A stretch of 46,808 nt of DNA from Clostridia bacterium (lineage in GTDB: Bacteria; Bacillota; Clostridia; Christensenellales; CAG-138), in the NCBI GenBank assembly GCA_016296415.1, contig JAEDJH010000002.1:1-46808 (forward strand). The letters are read 5' to 3'. Both the position numbers and the translations under genes were made by a program. Below, in pieces: positions 41,808 to 46,808 of this stretch. Within the stretch, counting starts at the first letter, position 1; every line of letters starts with the position of its first letter. The notes beneath the pieces were generated by a model. That model did not search any database and had not been told where the DNA came from. It worked only from the letters and a program-made list of their open reading frames with translations.

Positions 41808-42896
41808 ATGAAGAAATTTGTCGCATTGATGCTGGCACTCTTGTTCGTATTCGCCGTTGTCGGCTGCCAGGGAATGGGCCAGAAGACCTATGAGATCGCT
41901 CTCGTTACCGACGTTGGCGATATCGACGATAAGTCTTTCAATCAGGGTACTTGGGAAGGCGTTAAGGCCTTCGCTGAGGAGAACAAGATCTCCTACCAGT
42001 ACTACCGTCCTTCCGAGAACAGCACCGAAGCTCGTATCGAGACCATGAAGTCCGCTATCGAAAAGGGTGCAAAGGTTGTTGTTTGCCCCGGTTTTCTCTT
42101 TGAAGATGCTATCTATGCAATTCAGGGCGATTATCCCGAAGTAAACTTCCTGCTCCTCGACGGCGAGCCCCACGATGCCGACTACAACTACGAGACCAAG
42201 CCCAACGTTCACTGCATCCTTTATCAGGAAGAGCAGGCCGGTTATCTTGCAGGTTACGCAGCAGTTAAAGACGGCTATAAGAACCTCGGCTTCCTCGGCG
42301 GAATGGACGTTCCCGCTGTTATCCGTTTCGGCTATGGCTTTGTACAGGGCGCAAACGCAGCAGCTGTTGAAATGGGCATCGCTGATCAGGTAAATGTTAA
42401 GTACTGGTACTCCGGCAGCTTCTCTCCCGAAGATGCTATCAAGACCAAGATGGCCGGTTGGTATTCCGAGGGCACCGAAGTCGTATTCGCTTGCGGCGGC
42501 GGTATCTACCTCTCTGCTGTTGCAGCAGCAACCGAGGCCGGCAATGCAAAGGTTATCGGCGTTGACGTTGACCAGTATGCAGAATCCGATCTCATCATCA
42601 CCTCTGCAATGAAAGAGCTTGCACAGTCCGTAATTCTTTCCCTTACCGACCTTTATGCCGCGAAGACTGAAGAATCCTTCGCATGGCCCGAGGCGTATGC
42701 AGGAAAGACCGCTAAGCTCGGCGCTGCTGACGACTGCGTAGGTCTCCCCACCGCTGAGACTTCCTGGCGTTTTGCAAACTACACCGTAGCAGAGTACGAA
42801 GCTCTCTTCGCACTTGTTAAGGACGGCACCATCGTTATTTCCGACGCAGTTGATGCAGCACCCGAAGTTGCTATCGCTGTTGACTACCAGAACTGA
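41808..42896 (+). CDS. BMP-family ABC transporter substrate-binding lipoprotein
   Basis: Lipid-anchored receptor of a nucleoside-type ABC importer, 362 residues. The signal peptide ends at lipobox VVGC with C20. The mature part starts as BMP proteins do: YEIALVTDVGDIDDKSFNQGTWEGV. It also shows GFLFEDAIYAIQ, LGFLGGMDVPAVIRFGYGFVQG and GVDVDQY. Family members (BmpA, PnrA, NupN) bind purine or other nucleosides. Codon choice is biased to C-ending codons (ATC, TTC, CTC), unlike neighbours that favour ATA, suggesting high expression. GGAGG is 8 nt before ATG 41808. It is followed by a terminator, then its ABC partners. Confidence 0.93.
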   Translation: MKKFVALMLALLFVFAVVGCQGMGQKTYEIALVTDVGDIDDKSFNQGTWEGVKAFAEENKISYQYYRPSENSTEARIETMKSAIEKGAKVVVCPGFLFEDAIYAIQGDYPEVNFLLLDGEPHDADYNYETKPNVHCILYQEEQAGYLAGYAAVKDGYKNLGFLGGMDVPAVIRFGYGFVQGANAAAVEMGIADQVNVKYWYSGSFSPEDAIKTKMAGWYSEGTEVVFACGGGIYLSAVAAATEAGNAKVIGVDVDQYAESDLIITSAMKELAQSVILSLTDLYAAKTEESFAWPEAYAGKTAKLGAADDCVGLPTAETSWRFANYTVAEYEALFALVKDGTIVISDAVDAAPEVAIAVDYQN

Positions 42897-42927
42897 TTTT
42901 TCTAAGCAAAACTCTTAGAAGCAATGA

Positions 42928-42957
42928 GGGCTGGGCGTAAAAGCCCGGCCCTTTTGT
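42928..42957 (+). terminator. Terminator between the binding protein and the ABC genes
   Basis: GGGCTGGGC (42928-42936) pairs with GCCCGGCCC (42943-42951, one G-U), followed by TTTTGTT. A smaller TCTAAG/CTTAGA hairpin lies at 42901-42919. Partial read-through would keep the receptor in excess over the membrane parts. Confidence 0.75.
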
Positions 42958-42980
42958 TATTACCGTGAGGGGGAATCTTT

Positions 42981-44525
42981 ATGAGCGCGTATGAAATTGA
43001 AATGTTAAACATAACCAAAGAATTCCCGGGAATAAAAGCAAACGACAACATCACCCTGCAGCTTAAGCATGGTGAGATTCATGCTTTACTTGGTGAAAAC
43101 GGAGCGGGTAAATCCACACTGATGAGCGTTCTGTTTGGTTTGTATCAGCCTGACGGCGGGCAAATACTCAAAAACGGCAAGGTTGTTAAAATCAACAACC
43201 CCAACGATGCAAATGACTTAAACATTGGAATGGTTCACCAGCACTTCAAATTGGTTGAGGTGTTCTCGGTGCTTGATAATATTATACTCGGCGTCGAGCC
43301 GAACAAGCTCGGCTTCCTGCGGAAAAAAGAGGCTCGCCAGAGGGTAATGGAGCTTAGTGAAAAGTATAAGCTCATGGTTGATCCCGATGCTATGGTCGAG
43401 GATATTTCCGTCGGTATGCAGCAGCGTGTTGAAATACTCAAGATGCTGTACAGGGACAACGAAATACTTATATTCGACGAACCCACGGCCGTTTTGACTC
43501 CGCAGGAAATTGACGAGCTGATGACGATAATGAAAAACTTTGCCAAGGAAGGCAAGTCGATATTGTTCATCACCCACAAGCTCAACGAGATCATGGCGGT
43601 TGCCGACAGATGTACTGTTTTGAGAAAAGGCAAGTGCATCGGTACGGTCGAAATTAAGGATACAACGAAGGAAGAACTGTCGAGAATGATGGTCGGCAGA
43701 AACGTCAATTTCAAGGTTGACAAGGCCGAAACCGTTCCCGGGGAAGTGGTGTTCAAGGCGGAAAATGTAACCGTTGCATCCAAACGCCACAAAAATAATG
43801 CCGTAAAGGACGTTTCCTTTGAGGTAAGAGCAGGCGAGATCGTCTGCCTTGCGGGTATCGAGGGCAACGGACAGACGGAATTTGTACACGCCATAACCGG
43901 ATTGGAAAAAATTTCCGCAGGAAAGGTAACGCTTTGCGGCCACGATATAACCAACGCCACAATAAGACAGCGTTCCCAGTTCGGCATGAGCCATATACCC
44001 GAGGACAGGCATAAGCATGGTCTGGTGCTCGACTACGCTCTTGAGGAAAACCTCGTTCTGCAGCGCTATTGGCAGCCGGAGTTCCAGAAAAACGGCTTCA
44101 TTCGCCATAACGAGGTAAGGGAATATGCAGAAAAGCTGATCGACCAGTACGATATAAGAAGCGGTCAGGGCGCAGTTACCGTGGCAAGAAGCATGTCCGG
44201 CGGCAATCAGCAAAAGGCGATCGTAGCAAGGGAGATCGACAAAAATCCCGAGCTGCTCGTTGCGGTACAGCCTACAAGAGGTCTTGACGTAGGTGCGATA
44301 GAATATATCCACAAACAGCTTGTTGCACAGCGTGACGAGGGTAAAGCGGTGCTTTTGGTCTCGCTTGAGCTTGATGAAGTTATGAACGTAAGCGACACCA
44401 TACTCGTAATGTACGAGGGCGAAATTGTCGGAAGATTCAAGGCGGGAGAAGTCACGGTTGAGGAGCTTGGTCTGTACATGGCCGGCGCAAAGCGTGATAA
44501 CAGGAGGTGTGACAATGAAGATTAA
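42981..44525 (+). CDS. ABC transporter ATP-binding protein, nucleoside importer type (two ATPase domains)
   Basis: Cytoplasmic ATPase of 514 residues with two fused nucleotide-binding domains, as in NupA/YufO and sugar ABC ATPases. First domain: Walker A GENGAGKST at 38-46, signature SVGMQQRVEILK (degenerate) and Walker B LIFDEPTAVLTPQE. Second domain: degenerate Walker A CLAGIEGNGQTEF, signature MSGGNQQKAIVARE, and VAVQPTRGLDVGA, where the catalytic Glu is replaced by Gln, so only one site probably hydrolyses ATP. AGGGGG precedes ATG. It overlaps the first permease by 11 bp. Confidence 0.95.
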   Translation: MSAYEIEMLNITKEFPGIKANDNITLQLKHGEIHALLGENGAGKSTLMSVLFGLYQPDGGQILKNGKVVKINNPNDANDLNIGMVHQHFKLVEVFSVLDNIILGVEPNKLGFLRKKEARQRVMELSEKYKLMVDPDAMVEDISVGMQQRVEILKMLYRDNEILIFDEPTAVLTPQEIDELMTIMKNFAKEGKSILFITHKLNEIMAVADRCTVLRKGKCIGTVEIKDTTKEELSRMMVGRNVNFKVDKAETVPGEVVFKAENVTVASKRHKNNAVKDVSFEVRAGEIVCLAGIEGNGQTEFVHAITGLEKISAGKVTLCGHDITNATIRQRSQFGMSHIPEDRHKHGLVLDYALEENLVLQRYWQPEFQKNGFIRHNEVREYAEKLIDQYDIRSGQGAVTVARSMSGGNQQKAIVAREIDKNPELLVAVQPTRGLDVGAIEYIHKQLVAQRDEGKAVLLVSLELDEVMNVSDTILVMYEGEIVGRFKAGEVTVEELGLYMAGAKRDNRRCDNED

Positions 44526-45693
44526 ACAATTCTTCAGCGGCAAGGCGGCGACGAGCTTTTCGGCATCGCTGCTGTCGATACTTGCGGGACTTGTTTTCGG
44601 TCTGATATTGCTGTTTTGTATAAACGCAGAGGATGCTCTTTACGGCTTCAGCAGACTGATTACCGCCGGTTTTTCATCGACCGGCAAGTTTGCAAAGGTG
44701 CTTTATCAGGCGGCTCCTCTTATAATGACGGGTTTGTCCGTAGGCTTTGCGTTTAAGACGGGTCTGTTCAATATCGGTGCCTCCGGTCAATATACCGTAG
44801 GTGCTTTCGCCGCCTTGCTGTTCGCATTGCAGTTCAAAGCTCCGTGGTATGTGTGCATGCTGGTTGCAATGGTTGCCGGCGCACTGTGGGGTGCAATCCC
44901 CGGCTTCTGCAAGGCATTTTTCAACGTAAATGAGGTTATAACGGCGATCATGTTCAACTGGATCGGTTTGTTTGTGGTCAACCTCAGCGTGTCTAATCTC
45001 CCGAATATGCTTTCGTTTACATACGGCGGCTCCGTCAAAAACATGACGGCTGCGCTGGAGGTTGCAAACCCGGACGCCATAATACCGAAGCTCGGGCTGG
45101 ACAAGCTTCTGGACTCGAGCTACATGAATATAAGCATTTTCATTGCAATCGCCGTTGCGGTGATTATGTGGATATTGCTGAGCAAAACCACTTTCGGCTA
45201 TGAGCTCAAGGCTTGCGGATACAACAAGCATGCAAGCATTTATGCGGGAATAAGCGCAAAAAAGAACATTATTCTCTCTATGGTGATCGCTGGTGCGCTT
45301 GCCGGAATAGGCGGCGGTATCTATTTCCTGAGCGGAACAGCACAGTATTCTATTGAAAAGGTGCTGCTTGATATGGGCTTTAACGGCATATCCGTTGCGC
45401 TTTTGGCTTTGTCCAATCCCATCGGCACAATATTCAGCGCAATATTTATCTCGTATATCCAGGTCGGAGGCGAGGCGATGCAGCCGGAGTTCCAGACCCA
45501 TATTATCGACATAATAATTGCGGTAATAATCTATCTGAGCGCATTCTCTCTGCTGATGAGGAATGTAATCACACGCATCGGAAAGCGGAAGAAGGCACAG
45601 CCGGAGACTGCTGCCGAGCCTGTAACACAGACGCAGGAGGAAAATGCTCTCCCGTCGGACAATACTGAAAATGAAAGCGAGGTAAACAAGTAA
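44515..45693 (+). CDS. ABC transporter permease 1, nucleoside importer type
   Basis: Membrane permease of 392 residues in the BPD_transp_2 family (NupB/YufP-like), with about eight to ten helices. The segments FKTGLFNIGASGQYTVGAFAALLF (about 85-108) and GYELKACGYNKHASIYAGISAKKN (about 225-248, coupling-helix region) are typical. A charged Glu/Thr-rich tail of about 35 residues ends the protein. ATG 44515 is chosen, since AGGAGGTGT precedes it; the longer frame to 44425 lies in the ATPase gene. Its stop overlaps the next start (TAATG). Confidence 0.93.
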   Translation: MKIKQFFSGKAATSFSASLLSILAGLVFGLILLFCINAEDALYGFSRLITAGFSSTGKFAKVLYQAAPLIMTGLSVGFAFKTGLFNIGASGQYTVGAFAALLFALQFKAPWYVCMLVAMVAGALWGAIPGFCKAFFNVNEVITAIMFNWIGLFVVNLSVSNLPNMLSFTYGGSVKNMTAALEVANPDAIIPKLGLDKLLDSSYMNISIFIAIAVAVIMWILLSKTTFGYELKACGYNKHASIYAGISAKKNIILSMVIAGALAGIGGGIYFLSGTAQYSIEKVLLDMGFNGISVALLALSNPIGTIFSAIFISYIQVGGEAMQPEFQTHIIDIIIAVIIYLSAFSLLMRNVITRIGKRKKAQPETAAEPVTQTQEENALPSDNTENESEVNK

Positions 45694-46730
45694 TGGTAAT
45701 ACTATCCGATATTATCAGCATGACCGTGCTGTTTGCAGTGCCTCTGCTTTTGGTTGCTTTGGGCGGAATGTTCTCGGAGAGAAGCGGTATAATCAACATC
45801 GCTCTTGAGGGTATAATGATAATCGGTGCTCTTGCGGGCTGTCTGTTCATGCGTGCGATAAGCAATGCTCCCTTCGCAGTTGAGGCGCCTCAGTTTGCGA
45901 TGCTGCTGACGATACTCGTTTCGGCACTTTGCGGTGCATTGTTCTCCCTGCTGCTGGCGTTCGCATCCATCAACCTCAGGGCAGACCAGACGATCGGCGG
46001 CACGGCACTCAATATGCTTGCTCCCGCATTTGCGGTAGTGTTGACATGGGCAATACAGGGACAGGGACAGACCACAATACTTATTCCGACATGGGCGAGA
46101 ATATCCCTTCAAAACTTCTCGGACGGCTTTGTCGGCAGCATTTTCGGCGCCGACGCAGGAACAAGATTCTTTGAAGCGCTCGACGGAACGTTCGTCGGAA
46201 ACCTGTTCTTCAAGAGCTTCTACCTTACCACTCCGATAGCATTCGTGCTGCTCATTGCCGCCATAATCGTGATGTACAGAACGAAGCTCGGACTTAGGCT
46301 CCGTTCGTGCGGTGAGCATCCGCAGGCTGCAGATTCGGTCGGAATAAACGTTTATAAGATGCGCTATACGGGAGTATTCATCTCCGGTCTGCTTGGCGGT
46401 ATCGGCGGAATAGCTTATACCATGGCTGCAGGCGCAGGATTCCAGTCTACCGTTGCCGGCTATGGCTTCCTTGCACTGGCGGTTATGATTTTCGGTAACT
46501 GGAAGCCGCTGAACATACTCGGCGCATCGTTCTTCTTTGCTCTGTTCAAGGTCATCGGTTCGTACAGCAGCAGCATACCGTTCCTGCCGAGCTTTGAAAA
46601 TGTTGCGGCAAGCGACTATATTTACCAAATGCTGCCCTATATAGTCACCATGATTATATTGGTGCTTACCTCCAAGAAATCGAGGGCTCCCAAGGCCGAG
46701 GGCATACCTTACGATAAGGGCGCAAGATAA
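45693..46730 (+). CDS. ABC transporter permease 2, nucleoside importer type
   Basis: Second BPD_transp_2 permease (NupC/YufQ-like), 345 residues with about nine helices. It opens with VPLLLVALGGMFSERSGIINIALEGIM (family hallmark), and the coupling segment TKLGLRLRSCGEHPQAADSVGINVYKMRY lies near residue 200. It forms a heterodimeric pore with permease 1. It ends the operon; a hairpin follows at 46746. Confidence 0.95.
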   Translation: MVILSDIISMTVLFAVPLLLVALGGMFSERSGIINIALEGIMIIGALAGCLFMRAISNAPFAVEAPQFAMLLTILVSALCGALFSLLLAFASINLRADQTIGGTALNMLAPAFAVVLTWAIQGQGQTTILIPTWARISLQNFSDGFVGSIFGADAGTRFFEALDGTFVGNLFFKSFYLTTPIAFVLLIAAIIVMYRTKLGLRLRSCGEHPQAADSVGINVYKMRYTGVFISGLLGGIGGIAYTMAAGAGFQSTVAGYGFLALAVMIFGNWKPLNILGASFFFALFKVIGSYSSSIPFLPSFENVAASDYIYQMLPYIVTMIILVLTSKKSRAPKAEGIPYDKGAR

Positions 46731-46745
46731 CCTAAAAGCTGTTTT

Positions 46746-46768
46746 CGGGCAGGTTAGCCTGCCCGATT
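46746..46768 (+). terminator. Hairpin after the BMP importer operon
   Basis: CGGGCAGG (46746-46753) and CCTGCCCG (46758-46765) form a perfect 8-bp stem with a 4-nt loop, but only ATTT follows. Another imperfect hairpin (46770-46800) runs up to the window edge, so the true terminator may extend past it. Confidence 0.5.
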
Positions 46769-46808
46769 TGGAAAGCTTCCGCAGAGCATCGGAGGCTTCC
46801 CAAATTCA

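Noticed and set aside
43218..44543. Minus-strand 441-codon frame
   Set aside because: Antisense to the ABC ATPase gene, which has complete motifs; no promoter or ribosome site.
45702..46628. Minus-strand 308-codon frame
   Set aside because: Antisense to permease 2; Glu/Arg/Cys/His-rich shadow of a membrane protein gene.

Overview
This window comes from an endospore-forming member of the Bacillota, most likely class Clostridia. It holds the spoIIGA-sigE pair, a three-gene spoVA set (C, D, E), a gerA-type germinant receptor operon and small CotF-type coat proteins. It also has a T-box leader ahead of hisS-aspS and sigma-A promoters of Firmicutes type. Base composition is mid-range, and ATA is common for isoleucine in most genes. 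The species cannot be named from the sequence. No tRNA, rRNA, insertion sequence, phage gene or CRISPR array is visible. The region reads as ordinary chromosomal core DNA, densely packed with short operons.

Layout. 1-1470: an acetyltransferase and a nucleoside phosphorylase. 1473-5686 (minus): a nucleoside 2-deoxyribosyltransferase-like protein, the TrkA/TrkH potassium system and a DMT exporter. 5814-8450: a probable sporulation cell-wall endopeptidase and a PfoR-type membrane protein. 8464-10710: plsY and cysS. 10740-12206 (minus): a P-loop kinase-like protein and trpS. 12305-16951: PBP1A, a family-4-like uracil-DNA glycosylase and a secreted SH3/peptidoglycan-binding protein. 17014-21158: gerA, gerB and gerC homologues followed by a 52-residue two-helix membrane protein. 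21141-23959 (minus): recX, a biotin ligase without a DNA-binding domain, and the NAD(P)HX repair enzyme. 24104-26957: two coat-type proteins, an unknown membrane protein, spoVAC, spoVAD and spoVAE. 27027-31825 (minus): a VanW protein, a long HflX and an AGCS amino-acid symporter. 31987-35761: spoIIGA-sigE, a DUF2156 and GNAT pair, and yajC. 35869-39974 (minus): T-box, hisS, aspS, an RseC-like gene and thioredoxin. 40014-41582 (minus): dnaX. 41713-46730: a BMP-type nucleoside ABC importer.

Genes that work together. SpoIIGA activates pro-sigma-E in the mother cell, and a sigma-E-like promoter precedes the cell-wall endopeptidase gene. SpoVA proteins load dipicolinic acid into the forespore, and the GerA-type receptor triggers its release at germination. 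TrkA and TrkH form one potassium importer. HisRS and AspRS share one T-box operon. The BMP lipoprotein, ATPase and two permeases make one importer.

The most notable points are: (i) an intact JAMM metalloprotease signature fused to the N terminus of HflX; (ii) a hairpin that buries the ribosome-binding site and start codon of gerAA, with a sigma-G-like promoter placed so that its own transcript would lack the left arm; (iii) a small two-helix gene at the end of the ger operon; (iv) a hisS-aspS T-box whose specifier and discriminator contacts both point to tRNA-Asp; (v) a uracil-DNA glycosylase lacking the iron-sulphur cysteines; and (vi) a cysteine-rich repeat tail on PBP1A. All calls rest on reading motifs by eye; no database search was possible.
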